Assembly: GCF_025938155.1 (NCBI RefSeq) | Contig: NZ_JAPCZG010000001.1 | Span: 600,025 to 664,024 of the forward strand | Reading direction: 5' to 3' | Origin: Novosphingobium sp. KCTC 2891 | Lineage (GTDB): Bacteria > Pseudomonadota > Alphaproteobacteria > Sphingomonadales > Sphingomonadaceae | Length of the DNA: 64,000 nucleotides | Part shown: positions 27,945-37,436 of the stretch, one piece after another | How the letters are laid out: every line of letters begins with the position of its first letter | Position numbering within the stretch: the first letter of the stretch is position 1 | Notes under the pieces: model-generated | Told to the model about the DNA's origin: nothing | The model's input: the letters and a program-made list of their open reading frames with translations, nothing else | Databases searched by the model: none | Made by a program: the position numbers and the translations under genes

Positions 27945-30124
27945 GCTTCCATCCACTCGCGGAAGAAGGCTTCGTTCGCTTCGCGCAAATCCGCGATGGC
28001 AACGTTGAAGCCGGGGCCGCTGACGGACTTGCCGCCGGTGGTGCCGATGCGGGTCATCGGAATGCCTGCCGCCTGGATCGTATCCGCAACCGCGCTGGTC
28101 ACGATATAGCGGCCCTGATCCTCGCCGAAAGCGGTGAACTGGTCGCCGATTTCTTCCAGCTGGCAGCCGATGCCGCTGGCCAGCGCCATTTCGGCGAGCG
28201 CGACGAGCAGGCCGCCGTCGGAAACGTCGTGGACCGCGGTCACCTTGCCGTCCGCGATCAGCTCGCGCACGAATTCGCCGTGGCGGCGCTCGGCGGCGAG
28301 ATCGACCGGCGGGGCTTCGCCATCTTCGCGGCCATGCAGTTCGCGCAGCCACAGCGACTGGCCGAGGTGGCCGTTGTTCTTGCCGATGACGAAGATCGCT
28401 TCGCCTTCGGCCTTGAACGGCACGGTCGCCATCTTTTCGTGGTCGAGCATCAGGCCGACGCCGCCGATCGCGGGGGTGGGCAGGATGGCCGAGCCGCCGC
28501 CGGTCGCCTTCGATTCGTTGTAGAGCGAGACGTTGCCGGACACGATCGGGTAGTCGAGCGCGCGGCAGGCATCGCCCATGCCGTTCAAGGCTTCCACGAT
28601 CTGGGCCATGATTTCCGGACGCTGCGGGTTGGCGAAGTTGAGGCAGTTGGTGATGGCGAGCGGGGTGGCGCCCACCGCGCAGATGTTGCGGAAAGTCTCC
28701 GCCACGGCCTGCTTGCCGCCTTCGTAGGGGTCCGCGAAGCAATAGCGCGGGGTGCAGTCGGTGCTGATCGCCAGCGCCTTGTCGGAGCCGTGGATGCGCA
28801 CGACGGCTGCATCGCCGCCCGACTTCTGCAGCGTGTCCGCGCCGACCTGGCTGTCGTATTGCTCGAAGATCCAGCGGCGGTTGGCAAGATCGGGGCAGCC
28901 GATCAGCTTGAGCAGGTCTGCGCCGAGGTCGCTGCTGGCGGGCACGGTGCCCAGCGGGGCGACCTTGGCCCAAGCCTTGTAGTCCGCCAGGCTGAGGTGC
29001 GGGCGGTCATAGAGCGGGGCGTCTTCGGCGAGCGGGCCAAGCGGGATGTCGCACACGGTTTCGCCCTGGAAGGTCAGCACCATGTGGCCGGTGTCGGTCA
29101 CTTCGCCGATCACCGCGAAGTCCAACTCCCACTTCTTGAAGATCGCCTCGGCCATGGCTTCCTTGCCCGGCTTCAGCACCATGAGCATGCGCTCCTGGCT
29201 TTCCGAAAGCATCATCTCGTAGGGCGTCATGCCCTCTTCGCGGCAGGGCACCATGTCCATGTTGAGGATGATGCCGGCCTTGCCGTTGGTGGCCATTTCC
29301 ACCGACGAGGAGGTCAGGCCCGCCGCGCCCATGTCCTGGATCGCGACGATGGCGTCGGTCGCCATCAGTTCGAGGCAAGCCTCGATCAGCAGCTTTTCGG
29401 TGAAGGGGTCGCCCACCTGCACGGTGGGCCGCTTGGCTTCCGAATCCTCGCCGAAATCGGCGCTGGCCATGGTCGCGCCGTGGATGCCGTCGCGGCCGGT
29501 CTTGGAACCGACATAGACGATCGGATTGCCGAGGCCGGTCGCCGCCGAATAGAAGATCTTGTCGGTGTCGGCCACGCCCACGGTCATCGCGTTGACAAGG
29601 ATGTTGCCGTCATAGGCCTTGTGGAAGTTGGTTTCGCCGCCCACCGTCGGCACGCCGACGCAGTTGCCGTAGCCGCCGATGCCCGCGACCACGCCCTGCA
29701 CCAGATGCTTCATCTTGGGATGATCGGGCCGGCCGAAGCGCAGCGCGTTCATGTTGGCGACCGGGCGTGCGCCCATCGTGAACACGTCGCGCAGGATGCC
29801 GCCCACGCCCGTTGCCGCGCCCTGGTAAGGCTCGATGTAGCTGGGGTGATTGTGGCTCTCCATCTTGAAGATGGCCGCCTGGCCATCGCCGATGTCGATC
29901 ACGCCTGCGTTCTCGCCGGGGCCGCAGATCACCCAGGGCGCCTCGGTGGGCAGCTTCTTCAGGTGGATGCGGCTCGACTTGTACGAGCAGTGCTCCGACC
30001 ACATGACCGAGAAAATGCCAAGTTCCACGAGGTTCGGCTCGCGGCCCAGCGCGTGGAGCACGCGGGCATATTCTTCCTCGGACAGCCCATGGGCGGCGAC
30101 GACTTCGGCGGTGATCTGAGACAT
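27941..30124 (-). CDS. purL: Phosphoribosylformylglycinamidine synthase subunit PurL
   Basis: 727 residues, the small PurL type that works with separate PurS and PurQ subunits. It contains two repeated AIRS-like ATP-binding halves. Visible signatures are [17 protein letters not shown] near the N-terminus, [36 protein letters not shown] and the later [17 protein letters not shown]. It converts FGAR and glutamine-derived ammonia to FGAM in purine synthesis. The purS and purQ genes are not in this neighbourhood. Followed by a coupled DUF72 gene. Confidence 0.96.
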   Translation of the reverse strand: MSQITAEVVAAHGLSEEEYARVLHALGREPNLVELGIFSVMWSEHCSYKSSRIHLKKLPTEAPWVICGPGENAGVIDIGDGQAAIFKMESHNHPSYIEPYQGAATGVGGILRDVFTMGARPVANMNALRFGRPDHPKMKHLVQGVVAGIGGYGNCVGVPTVGGETNFHKAYDGNILVNAMTVGVADTDKIFYSAATGLGNPIVYVGSKTGRDGIHGATMASADFGEDSEAKRPTVQVGDPFTEKLLIEACLELMATDAIVAIQDMGAAGLTSSSVEMATNGKAGIILNMDMVPCREEGMTPYEMMLSESQERMLMVLKPGKEAMAEAIFKKWELDFAVIGEVTDTGHMVLTFQGETVCDIPLGPLAEDAPLYDRPHLSLADYKAWAKVAPLGTVPASSDLGADLLKLIGCPDLANRRWIFEQYDSQVGADTLQKSGGDAAVVRIHGSDKALAISTDCTPRYCFADPYEGGKQAVAETFRNICAVGATPLAITNCLNFANPQRPEIMAQIVEALNGMGDACRALDYPIVSGNVSLYNESKATGGGSAILPTPAIGGVGLMLDHEKMATVPFKAEGEAIFVIGKNNGHLGQSLWLRELHGREDGEAPPVDLAAERRHGEFVRELIADGKVTAVHDVSDGGLLVALAEMALASGIGCQLEEIGDQFTAFGEDQGRYIVTSAVADTIQAAGIPMTRIGTTGGKSVSGPGFNVAIADLREANEAFFREWMEA

Positions 30125-30156
30125 GCTCGCCCCTTAGCGCCAGCAAAAGGAAAGGG

Positions 30157-30966
30157 CTAGTCCGCGAGTATGTCCTCGCCCTCGTTCAGGAAGCGCGCGA
30201 TGAGCCGGTCCGTCTCGGGGCTGTCGATCAGCGTCCCGGCGAATTCGCGCGCGGTCTGGCCAAGCACCGCGTCATGGTCGCACCCTGTCTCGATCATCCG
30301 GGCAAGCCGCCGCGTCGCGTCGATCCCGATTCGCGGACGTGCCGCGTATTCCTGCGCCAGTTCAATGCCGCGCGCGCGGGCGTCGGCCACCAGCTCGTCT
30401 ATGATGCCGAGCCGGTGCGCCTCGGCCGGGGCGAACACCGCGCCGCGCATGACCGCTGCAGTCGCGCGCGCCGGACCGATCAGCCGCGACAGCAGGTATT
30501 GCCCGCCCACGCCGGGGATGATGCCGAGCCGCGTTTCTGGCAGGCCGATCGTGTAGTCGCCTTCTTGCGCCACGCGCATGTCGAAGCTCAGCGCAAATTC
30601 GCAACCGCCGCCCATGCACATGCCGTTGATCGCGGCCACGGTCGGGACCGGCGAATCAAGCATGGCCTTTATGAGATCGAGAACGGCGGAGCCTTGGTCG
30701 AAGTTTTCCGGGCCGATCCGGCCATTGGCGAGGGCAGCGGATATATTGGCAATCTCGCCTACATCGTAGTGGCGGATGAACACGCCTTCGAGACCGCCGG
30801 TGACGCAGATCGCGCCCACCGATTCGTCGGCCTGTGCAGCGCGGACGGTTTCCAGCAGGTCGGTTGCCATCTGCGCGTTCATGTAGCCGCGCGGCGGATT
30901 GGTCAGCGTGATTTCGAGGACGCGGCCATGGCGCCGGGTGGAGACGGGGGAAGGGCTGTCGGTCAC
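30157..30966 (-). CDS. Enoyl-CoA hydratase/isomerase (crotonase) family protein
   Basis: 269 residues from GTG 30966. The crotonase fold is clear: ITLTNPPRGYMNAQM, an oxyanion-hole region around SVGAICVTGGLEGVFIRHYD, NGMCMGGGCEFALSFDMRVA, and LPETRLGIIPGVGGQYLLSRLIG with the second catalytic Glu position. Substrate unknown. The start codon overlaps the stop of the upstream membrane-protein gene (GTGA), so they form one unit. A larger reading frame across both genes is a shadow. Confidence 0.85.
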   Translation of the reverse strand: MTDSPSPVSTRRHGRVLEITLTNPPRGYMNAQMATDLLETVRAAQADESVGAICVTGGLEGVFIRHYDVGEIANISAALANGRIGPENFDQGSAVLDLIKAMLDSPVPTVAAINGMCMGGGCEFALSFDMRVAQEGDYTIGLPETRLGIIPGVGGQYLLSRLIGPARATAAVMRGAVFAPAEAHRLGIIDELVADARARGIELAQEYAARPRIGIDATRRLARMIETGCDHDAVLGQTAREFAGTLIDSPETDRLIARFLNEGEDILAD

Positions 30967-31613
30967 GGCTTTTCTCCGGAAAGTGCGCTGCGGCCCACCC
31001 ACTGGCAGAGCGCGGCGATGAGCAGGTAAGCGAAAATGGCGGTCAGCGAGGCGGATGGCCCCGCATCGGTGGTGCGCGGGCCGAACCAGTCGATGGCCTG
31101 CACCGCGAGCAGGGTCAGGGCCAGAACCGCGACGGGCAAGGTGCGCGGGCGGCGTCGGCGCACGTAGAGCGCCAGCGCGCCGAAGGTCAGCGCCAGCTCC
31201 ACCGGCTTTTCGATCAGCGGCAGGTTCCACAGGCCCAGGCCCAGCATCGGCGGCGCGCCTGCCAGGGTAAGGTCGGGCCGGTGGACGAGAAGGTCGAGCA
31301 GCCAGTGCGAGAGCACGACCAGCGCGGCGATGCCCGCTGCGGCCGGGCGCCGCGTGACCAGCCACACCGGCACCGCGAGCAGCAGCGCGAAACCCGCGCC
31401 GCCCAGCAGGCTATGCGTCCACGGCGCGGAATCGAGCATCAGCCAGTTGCTGGCGGTCGCGCCCGGCACGAAGCGGAAATGTTCGATCCCCGCCATGGCG
31501 AAGGCGAAGAAGGCGATGTCGACGAACTGCGCGGCAATGGCCAGCACGCCCAGGCTTGGCGCCTTGCGCGATGCGCCGGCGGCAAATGCCGCGCTCCAGT
31601 GGCCGATGAACAT
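30963..31613 (-). CDS. Polytopic inner-membrane protein (YdjM-like metal-dependent hydrolase family)
   Basis: 216 residues from ATG 31613. About six hydrophobic segments are visible (for example LGVLAIAAQFVDIAFFAFAMAG, GGAGFALLLAVPVWLV, LTAIFAYLLIAALCQWVG). It starts MFIGHWSAAFAAG and has SHWLLDLLVHRPDL with His and Asp residues in the pattern of YdjM-type membrane hydrolases. Catalysis is unproven. It is coupled to the downstream crotonase gene and divergent from xseB. Confidence 0.7.
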   Translation of the reverse strand: MFIGHWSAAFAAGASRKAPSLGVLAIAAQFVDIAFFAFAMAGIEHFRFVPGATASNWLMLDSAPWTHSLLGGAGFALLLAVPVWLVTRRPAAAGIAALVVLSHWLLDLLVHRPDLTLAGAPPMLGLGLWNLPLIEKPVELALTFGALALYVRRRRPRTLPVAVLALTLLAVQAIDWFGPRTTDAGPSASLTAIFAYLLIAALCQWVGRSALSGEKP

Positions 31614-31700
31614 CCCCGGTCCCCTTCCTCGTCCCCTGCCGACCGTCTGAAACAGCCTTGTCTTGTTGCACAAGCTTGACCCGCCGCCAGAGGCCGGTCA

Positions 31701-31970
31701 ATGCTTGCCATGATGGGAACCCAACCTGAAATTGCAGCGCTTTCGTTCGAGGAGGCGCTGAAGGCGCTTGAGGACGTCGTGCGCCGGCTCGAAAGCGGCG
31801 AAGCGCCGCTCGACGAATCGATCGAACTCTATGCCCGCGGCGATGCGCTGCGCGCGCATTGCCAGTCGCGGCTGGATGCCGCCCAGGCCCGGATCGAGGC
31901 GATTGTCGCCGATCGTGATGGACGGCCGGTTGGCGTGAAACCGTTCGACGACGCAGCCGGTCCGGCGTGA
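31701..31970 (+). CDS. xseB: Exodeoxyribonuclease VII small subunit
   Basis: 89 residues, the usual XseB size. The central SFEEALKALEDVVRRLESGE and ESIELYARGDALRAHCQSRL helices form the family coiled coil. It activates the XseA nuclease subunit, encoded elsewhere. An AGAGG lies before ATG 31701; ATG codons at 31710 and 31713 are alternatives. Its stop overlaps the ispA start (GTGA), the common xseB-ispA arrangement. Confidence 0.9.
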   Translation: MLAMMGTQPEIAALSFEEALKALEDVVRRLESGEAPLDESIELYARGDALRAHCQSRLDAAQARIEAIVADRDGRPVGVKPFDDAAGPA

Positions 31971-32869
31971 GCACCATGGCCGAGCCGCTGCTCAAGCCCG
32001 CGCTGGTCCAGATCGCGCGGGAAATCGACGCCAGCTTCGATGCGCTCCTGCCGCTGAGCGGCGATGCGCGAGACCGGCTGGCTGAAGCCATGCGCTATGC
32101 CGCGATCGGGGGCGGCAAGCGGATGCGTCCGCTGCTGCTGGCAGCGACCGCCGGGATGTTCGGCGTCGACCGCACCTCCGCCATTCGTGCGGGCACCGCG
32201 ATCGAAGCGATCCACGTCTATTCGCTGATCCACGATGACCTGCCGGCCATGGACGACGACGACCTGCGCCACGGCAAGCCGACGGTGCACAAGGCGTTCG
32301 ACGAGGCCACCGCGGTTCTGGCCGGCGACGCGCTGCACGCCTTCGCGTTCGAGGTGCTGTCCGATCCGGCCATGAGCGGCGATCCCTTCGTGCGGATCGA
32401 ACTCGTGCGTACGCTGGCGTGCGCCAGCGGCCTGCATGGCATGGCGGGTGGCCAGATGATGGACATTGCCGCCGAAAACGGCGGGTTCGATCTCCAGGCG
32501 GTGACCCGCTTGCAGCAGCTCAAGACCGGGGCGCTGCTGGCGGCGGCGGTGGAAATGGGCGCCATTCTTGGCCGTCTGCCCGCTGATGGGCGCACGCCGC
32601 TGCGCGGCTATGCGCGCGACATCGGCCTGGCCTTCCAGATCGCCGACGACCTGCTCGACGCAGAGGGCGACGAGGCATCGGCTGGCAAGGCCCTGCGCAA
32701 GGACGCGGCGGCCGGCAAGGAAACCTTCGTGTCGCTCCTCGGTCTGGAGCGCGCGCGCGAACAGGCGCGGCGGCTTGTCGATCAGGCGGTGCAGCACCTG
32801 TCCCACTTCGGCCAGGAAGCCGATCTGCTGCGCGAAGTCGCGCGGTTCATCATCGAAAGGGATCATTGA
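31967..32869 (+). CDS. ispA: Polyprenyl (farnesyl/geranyl) diphosphate synthase
   Basis: 300 residues from GTG 31967. The first Asp-rich motif is YSLIHDDLPAMDDDDLRHG and the second FQIADDLLDAEGDE; GGGKRMRPLLL binds pyrophosphate. Size and motifs match IspA, which makes farnesyl diphosphate for ubiquinone, undecaprenyl and carotenoid synthesis. Strict product length cannot be read from sequence alone. It overlaps xseB and is one base from coaD (stop 32869, start 32870), so xseB-ispA-coaD form an operon. Confidence 0.92.
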   Translation: MSTMAEPLLKPALVQIAREIDASFDALLPLSGDARDRLAEAMRYAAIGGGKRMRPLLLAATAGMFGVDRTSAIRAGTAIEAIHVYSLIHDDLPAMDDDDLRHGKPTVHKAFDEATAVLAGDALHAFAFEVLSDPAMSGDPFVRIELVRTLACASGLHGMAGGQMMDIAAENGGFDLQAVTRLQQLKTGALLAAAVEMGAILGRLPADGRTPLRGYARDIGLAFQIADDLLDAEGDEASAGKALRKDAAAGKETFVSLLGLERAREQARRLVDQAVQHLSHFGQEADLLREVARFIIERDH

Positions 32870-33382
32870 ATGGGGGAGAGGATCGGGATTTATCCCGGCA
32901 CGTTCGATCCGATCACCTTGGGCCACCTCGACATTATTCGTCGCGGCGCCAAGCTGGTCGACAAGCTGATCATCGGAGTCACGACCAATCCGTCGAAGAA
33001 CCCGATGTTCACGCCCACCGAGCGGATGGACATGGTGACGCGCGAACTGGCGACGCAGGGCATCGAGAATGTCTCGGTGATCGGCTTCAACGCGCTGCTG
33101 ATGAAGTTCGCTGAAAAGCAGGGCGCATCGGTGATCGTGCGCGGCCTGCGCGCCGTGGCCGACTTCGAATACGAATACCAGATGGCCGGTATGAACCAGC
33201 AACTGAACGACCGGATCGAGACGATCTTCCTGATGGCCGATGTCAGCCTCCAGCCGATCGCGTCCAAGCTGGTCAAGGAAATCGCGCTGTTTGGCGGCGA
33301 CATTTCCGATTTCGTCACCCCCAGCGTGCGCGATGACGTTGTCGCGCGGGTCGATCAGCTGGGGCGGCTCGGCGAATATTGA
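32870..33382 (+). CDS. coaD: Phosphopantetheine adenylyltransferase
   Basis: 170 residues, standard CoaD length. The nucleotidyltransferase motif is IYPGTFDPITLGHLDIIRRG, and RGLRAVADFEYEYQMAGMN lines the 4'-phosphopantetheine site. It makes dephospho-CoA in CoA synthesis. ATG directly abuts the ispA stop. Confidence 0.96.
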   Translation: MGERIGIYPGTFDPITLGHLDIIRRGAKLVDKLIIGVTTNPSKNPMFTPTERMDMVTRELATQGIENVSVIGFNALLMKFAEKQGASVIVRGLRAVADFEYEYQMAGMNQQLNDRIETIFLMADVSLQPIASKLVKEIALFGGDISDFVTPSVRDDVVARVDQLGRLGEY

Positions 33383-33512
33383 TGCAATCGGGGTCGCCGG
33401 GCATCGCCGGCGGCCATTCGTTCATTGCAGCGTCAGCGCGCGGGCCCTATCGGCAGGGGCTATTCGGTTGACGAAGTCCGTCTATCCACGTTCTTATCAG
33501 GGTGGCATTCGC

Positions 33513-34226
33513 ATGGTTTCCCGCATCACCGGCTCGCTGGCGCTCGCCGTCGCGCTCATCGCCACCACCTCCGTCGCGGCATTTGCCCAGAAGGCTTCGC
33601 AAAAGGAAGAAGTGCGGCCGCTCGACGTCCAGCGCGTCGAATCGTCGCAGACGTTCCCCTATGCGGTCGATGCCAACCAGCAGAACGAGCGCGAGAATAT
33701 CCTGCTGCTCGACCTGTCCAATGGTGGCCGCGTGGCCATCCGCCTGATGCCGCGCTGGGCGCCGCACCATGTCGAGCGGATCAAGGAACTTGCGCGTCAG
33801 GGCTTCTATGACGGTCAGATCTTCCACCGCGTGATCGACGGATTCATGGCCCAGACGGGTGATCCGACGGGCACCGGGCAGAGCGGTTCCAAGCTTCCCG
33901 ATCTCGCCGCCGAATTCAACGATGCGCCGCACCTGCGCGGAACCGTCTCGATGGCGCGCACCGACGATCCGAACTCGGCCAATAGCCAGTTCTTCATCGT
34001 GTTCTATCCGCGCCTTGGCCTTGATCACAAGTATACCGCCTTCGGCCGCGTGATCGCAGGGATGGACACCGTGGACGCGATCCAGCGCGGCGAGCCGCCG
34101 GCGAACCCCACGAAGATCCTCCAGGCCTCTATCGCGGCGGACAACAAGCCACAGGTCCTGCCGGCGGCGCCCGTCGCGGCTCCGGCGATCACTTCGGATA
34201 TGCTGCGCAATTCAAAGTCGAACTGA
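33513..34226 (+). CDS. Secreted cyclophilin-type peptidyl-prolyl isomerase
   Basis: 237 residues from ATG 33513, AGGGTGG upstream. Signal peptide MVSRITGSLALAVALIATTS...AFAQ, so periplasmic. The cyclophilin domain (about 60-210) contains FYDGQIFHRVIDGFMAQTGD, GTVSMARTDDPNSANSQFFI and LDHKYTAFGRVIAGMD, including the catalytic Arg in FHRV. Probably assists folding of envelope proteins. Longer upstream frames overlap coaD and are not credible. Confidence 0.92.
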   Translation: MVSRITGSLALAVALIATTSVAAFAQKASQKEEVRPLDVQRVESSQTFPYAVDANQQNERENILLLDLSNGGRVAIRLMPRWAPHHVERIKELARQGFYDGQIFHRVIDGFMAQTGDPTGTGQSGSKLPDLAAEFNDAPHLRGTVSMARTDDPNSANSQFFIVFYPRLGLDHKYTAFGRVIAGMDTVDAIQRGEPPANPTKILQASIAADNKPQVLPAAPVAAPAITSDMLRNSKSN

Positions 34227-34255
34227 CGGTCGTTCCGCGCTAGGGGCCTTGCCCC

Positions 34256-35290
34256 ATGCGCGTTGACCTTTTCGATTTCGACCTTCCGCCCGAAAACATT
34301 GCCCTGCGTCCGGCGCGGCCGCGCGATTCCGCGCGCCTGCTGCGCGTGCCGGGCGAAGGTGCCTTCACCGATCACGTGGCGCGCGACCTGCCAGCGCTGC
34401 TGCGCAAGGGCGACGTGCTGGTGTTCAATGACACCAGGGTCATCCCGGCGCAGCTCGAAGGCCGGCGGGGAGAGGCGCGCATCGGCGCCACGTTGCACAA
34501 ACGGCTCGATCTGCGGCGCTGGCAGGCCTTCGTCCGCAACGGCAAGCGCCTGCGCGAAGGCGATACGATCGAATTCGGCGCGGGCGTGACCGCGGCCGCA
34601 GAGGCGCGCTTCCCCGATGGCAGCTGGACGCTGCATTTCGCTGGTGATGAGCCGGTGGAAGTCCTGTTGGAACGCGCGGGTCGGATGCCGCTCCCGCCCT
34701 ATATCGCGGGCAAGCGCGAGACCGACGAGCAGGACCGGCGCGACTACCAGACGATGTTCGCGCGCGAGGAGGGCGCGGTCGCCGCGCCCACCGCCGCGTT
34801 GCATTTCACGCCCGAACTGATGGCCGCGCTGGCCCAGGCCGGCATCGCGCACGAGACGCTGACGCTCCACGTCGGCGCAGGCACGTTCCTGCCGGTCAAG
34901 GCGGACGACACCAACGACCATGCCATGCACGCCGAATGGGGCCGCATCGATGCGGCCACCGCGGACCGGCTCAACGCCGTGCGTGCGGCAGGGGGGCGCG
35001 TGATCGCGGTGGGCACCACCAGCCTGCGCCTGCTGGAAAGCGCGGCAGGGGAAGACAAGCTGATCCGCCCGTTCGAGGGCGACACCGCGATCTTCATCAC
35101 CCCCGGCTACACCTTCCGCGCCATCGACGGGCTGATGACCAACTTCCACCTGCCCAAGTCGACGCTGTTCATGCTGGTCAGCGCGCTGATGGGGCTGGAG
35201 CGGATGCAGGCGGCCTATGCGCACGCGATTGCGGAGGGCTACCGCTTCTACAGCTATGGCGACGCGAGCTTGCTGCTGCCATCGGGGTGA
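34256..35290 (+). CDS. queA: S-adenosylmethionine:tRNA ribosyltransferase-isomerase
   Basis: 344 residues, normal QueA size. Signatures are [24 protein letters not shown] at the start, [37 protein letters not shown] and the C-terminal [21 protein letters not shown]. It transfers the ribosyl part of SAM to the 7-aminomethyl-7-deazaguanine base in tRNA, the step after Tgt in queuosine synthesis. tgt lies about 4 kb downstream, separated by unrelated genes. It starts 29 bases after the cyclophilin stop. Confidence 0.95.
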   Translation: MRVDLFDFDLPPENIALRPARPRDSARLLRVPGEGAFTDHVARDLPALLRKGDVLVFNDTRVIPAQLEGRRGEARIGATLHKRLDLRRWQAFVRNGKRLREGDTIEFGAGVTAAAEARFPDGSWTLHFAGDEPVEVLLERAGRMPLPPYIAGKRETDEQDRRDYQTMFAREEGAVAAPTAALHFTPELMAALAQAGIAHETLTLHVGAGTFLPVKADDTNDHAMHAEWGRIDAATADRLNAVRAAGGRVIAVGTTSLRLLESAAGEDKLIRPFEGDTAIFITPGYTFRAIDGLMTNFHLPKSTLFMLVSALMGLERMQAAYAHAIAEGYRFYSYGDASLLLPSG

Positions 35291-35317
35291 CCCGGCGGGG
35301 CCACCCCGGCGCGCCGG
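35284..35317. terminator. GC-rich inverted repeats between queA and the RTX remnant
   Basis: GGGGTG (35284-35289) can pair with CACCCC (35302-35307), and CCGGCGCGCCGG (35306-35317) is a perfect 12-base palindrome next to the opposing stop codon. It is probably a shared end for two convergent genes; there is no T-run. Confidence 0.4.
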
Positions 35318-35999
35318 TCAGGCCACGATCTGGATGTCGGTGAACGCCAGCGCCGGATGCGTGGCCGTGCCCAGCAGCGCGATTTCCACAGCGGCCGCGC
35401 CGCCCAGGCCATCGGCATCATAATACAGCACGCCGCTGGCGGTGTCGTAGACGACGCGGTCCGAGGCATCGTGCCCGCTGGTGGCGCCTGAACCGGCGTA
35501 GAACTCGTCCGCCAGCAGCGCACCGGTGTGATTGATGCCGGCGAAGATCTTCTGGCTCAGGCGGATCTTGTCGGCGCCGGCCGCGAAATCGGTGATCGTG
35601 TCGCGGTCGGGCGCGGTGTCGAAGACGAAAAAGTCGCGGCTGGTCCCGCCGGTCAGCACGTCACGGCCCGTGCCGCCGCGCAGGATATCGATCCCGCTTC
35701 CCCCGATGAGCGTGTCCGCGCCGGCGCCGCCGATCAACTGGTCGTCGCCGGCCTTGCCGTCGATCCTGTCATCGCCGGCGTTGCCGTAGATGATGTCGGT
35801 TAGGATGCCGCCGGTCAGCGTATCGTTGGCCGAGGTTCCATTGATGGTGAACACCTTCTGCAGCAGCACCGGAACCGACGGGTTCGAAGTGCCTGTGCCT
35901 CAGCAGACGGGTGCTCGCCGGTGTTCCGCCTGTGACCCAAAGCTCGACACCGGTGCCGGCGGGGTCGGTCGCGGTGAAGATCCATTGGTTGGTAGCCAT
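35318..35999 (-). pseudogene. RTX-type calcium-binding repeat protein split by a frameshift
   Basis: From ATG 35999 one frame encodes QWIFTATDPAGTGVELWVTG and then GTPASTRLL, a typical ELWVTDGT-like module, before running into meaningless sequence. In the next frame, directly after a TGA at 35900-35902, comes GTGTSNPSVPVLLQKVFTING, then GGxGxDxL nonapeptide repeats (about GNAGDDRIDG to LTGGTSRD), then FFVFDTAPDRDTITDF and DKIRLSQ as in serralysin-type C-termini. The two pieces would join naturally with a one-base shift near 35900. Joined, it would be about 225 residues, a small secreted Ca2+-binding protein. A sequencing error or a start within the second frame (ATG 35869) are alternatives. 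Confidence 0.65.
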
Positions 36000-36204
36000 G
36001 CCTGCTCCGAAGATTGCCGTTGAACCGCGTGCATAGCCGCTCTTGGCAAGCTGGCATCTCCCCAGAACACGGCATTGACGCAGCGCGGCGACGGTCGGGG
36101 CGCGAATTGACTTGGCGCAAGGACGCCGGAGTTTATTAATCGATTAGCTAACACGCGCGCCGGGCGATTCTGCCGGTCGTGGCACAAAAAAACGGGAGAC
36201 GGAC

Positions 36205-37347
36205 ATGAGTCATTTCGTGACGGAGGACCAGGCAGCGTTCCGCGACGCGGCGCGCGCGTTCGCGCTGAAGGAGATCGAGCCGCTCGCCAACCGCATCGAC
36301 CGGGAGGAGCGCACGCCGCCCGAACTCACCGCGAAGATGGCGGAGCAGGGCTTCTTCGGCCTCTTTATTCCAGAGGAATACGGCGGTACCGGCGCCGATC
36401 TGACCACCGCCTGCCTCGTGCTGGAGGAACTGGCCAAGGCCTCGCCCGCCTATGCCGGCCTTGTCTCGGTCGAGATGATCCTCTGCCCCGAAGTCGTGCT
36501 GGTGCTGGGCACCGAGGAGCAGAAGCGGCGCATCCTGCCCAAGACGGTCAGCGGCGAGCGGCTGATGGCCTATTCGCAGACCGAGCCTTCGGGCGCGGGC
36601 AATATCGAATATCACCAGACCAAGCTGACGCCCGATGGCAACGCCTACCGCCTCAACGGTTCCAAGCTGTTCTGCACGCAGGGCGAGGCCAGGACCTACC
36701 TCATCATGTGCCGTACCGAGCGTGGGGGTGAGAAGGGCTATGGCTGCGTGGTGGTCGAGGCCGAGCAGGAGGGCTTCTCGGTCGCGCCTTATGAGGACAA
36801 GCTGGGCTGGCGGGGCACCAACACAGGCCCGATCAGCTTCACCGACATCGAGATTTCGCCCGACGCCGTGCTGGGCGACCTGCTCACTGCCAATGCCGAC
36901 ATCGGCCTGATCGCCAACCAGGCGAGCTTCCTCGGCCATGCCGCCACCTCGCTTGGCTGCGCCGTCGGCATGTTCGAAAAGACGCTGGAATACGTGAAAA
37001 GCCGCGAGCTTTACGGCGCGCCGATGGTGGCGCTTTCCCCGTGGGCGGACCGGCTGGCGCGGTGCTGGAACCGGATCGAGGCGATGCGCGCCACGCTCTA
37101 CACCGGCACGCGCCTGTTCGATGAAGGTCGCCGCGATCTCGTGTTCGGCTCCACCTGCAAGTCGTGGGTCTGCGAAACCGCGTTCGAGGTTTGCAACGAT
37201 CTGCTCCAGGCCTGGGGCGGCAGCGGCATGATGGATTCGACCGGGATCAACCGCTACTTCCGCGATTCCCGCGCCAAGCTGATCGCCGAGGGCGGCACGG
37301 AAATGCACAACGCCATCATCGGTCGCTACGCGCTCGGCTTCGGCTGA
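36205..37347 (+). CDS. Acyl-CoA dehydrogenase
   Basis: 380 residues, standard length, GGGAGACGGAC before the ATG. FAD and substrate-binding regions are visible: AYSQTEPSGAGNIEYHQTKL, LGWRGTNTGPISFTDIEI, and the C-terminal ARAKLIAEGGTEMHN-like segment (here FRDSRAKLIAEGGTEMHNA), where the catalytic Glu sits. It oxidises an acyl-CoA to enoyl-CoA using ETF. A 15-bp hairpin separates it from the downstream P450 gene. Confidence 0.92.
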   Translation: MSHFVTEDQAAFRDAARAFALKEIEPLANRIDREERTPPELTAKMAEQGFFGLFIPEEYGGTGADLTTACLVLEELAKASPAYAGLVSVEMILCPEVVLVLGTEEQKRRILPKTVSGERLMAYSQTEPSGAGNIEYHQTKLTPDGNAYRLNGSKLFCTQGEARTYLIMCRTERGGEKGYGCVVVEAEQEGFSVAPYEDKLGWRGTNTGPISFTDIEISPDAVLGDLLTANADIGLIANQASFLGHAATSLGCAVGMFEKTLEYVKSRELYGAPMVALSPWADRLARCWNRIEAMRATLYTGTRLFDEGRRDLVFGSTCKSWVCETAFEVCNDLLQAWGGSGMMDSTGINRYFRDSRAKLIAEGGTEMHNAIIGRYALGFG

Positions 37348-37356
37348 TCCGCAGGC

Positions 37357-37394
37357 GCCGGGGGCACCTGCACCAAGTGGCAGGTGCCCCCGGC
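37357..37394 (+). terminator. Long perfect stem-loop between acyl-CoA dehydrogenase and P450 genes
   Basis: GCCGGGGGCACCTGC (37357-37371) and GCAGGTGCCCCCGGC (37380-37394) form a perfect 15-bp stem with an 8-base loop, 9 bases after the dehydrogenase stop and 42 before the P450 start. No T-run. It is a likely terminator or mRNA end, leaving the P450 to its own promoter. Confidence 0.55.
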
Positions 37395-37436
37395 AGCGCC
37401 GCGCCATAGCCTCCCGGCCAAACATACCGGGAGAGA

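Noticed and set aside
27198..28973. A 591-residue minus-strand frame ending in the DUF72 protein
   Set aside because: Only the part from GTG 27944 resembles DUF72; the upstream part is purL read in the wrong frame.
36137..36146. TAATCGATTA palindrome upstream of the acyl-CoA dehydrogenase gene
   Set aside because: Ten bases are too few to separate an operator from chance, and no promoter elements frame it.
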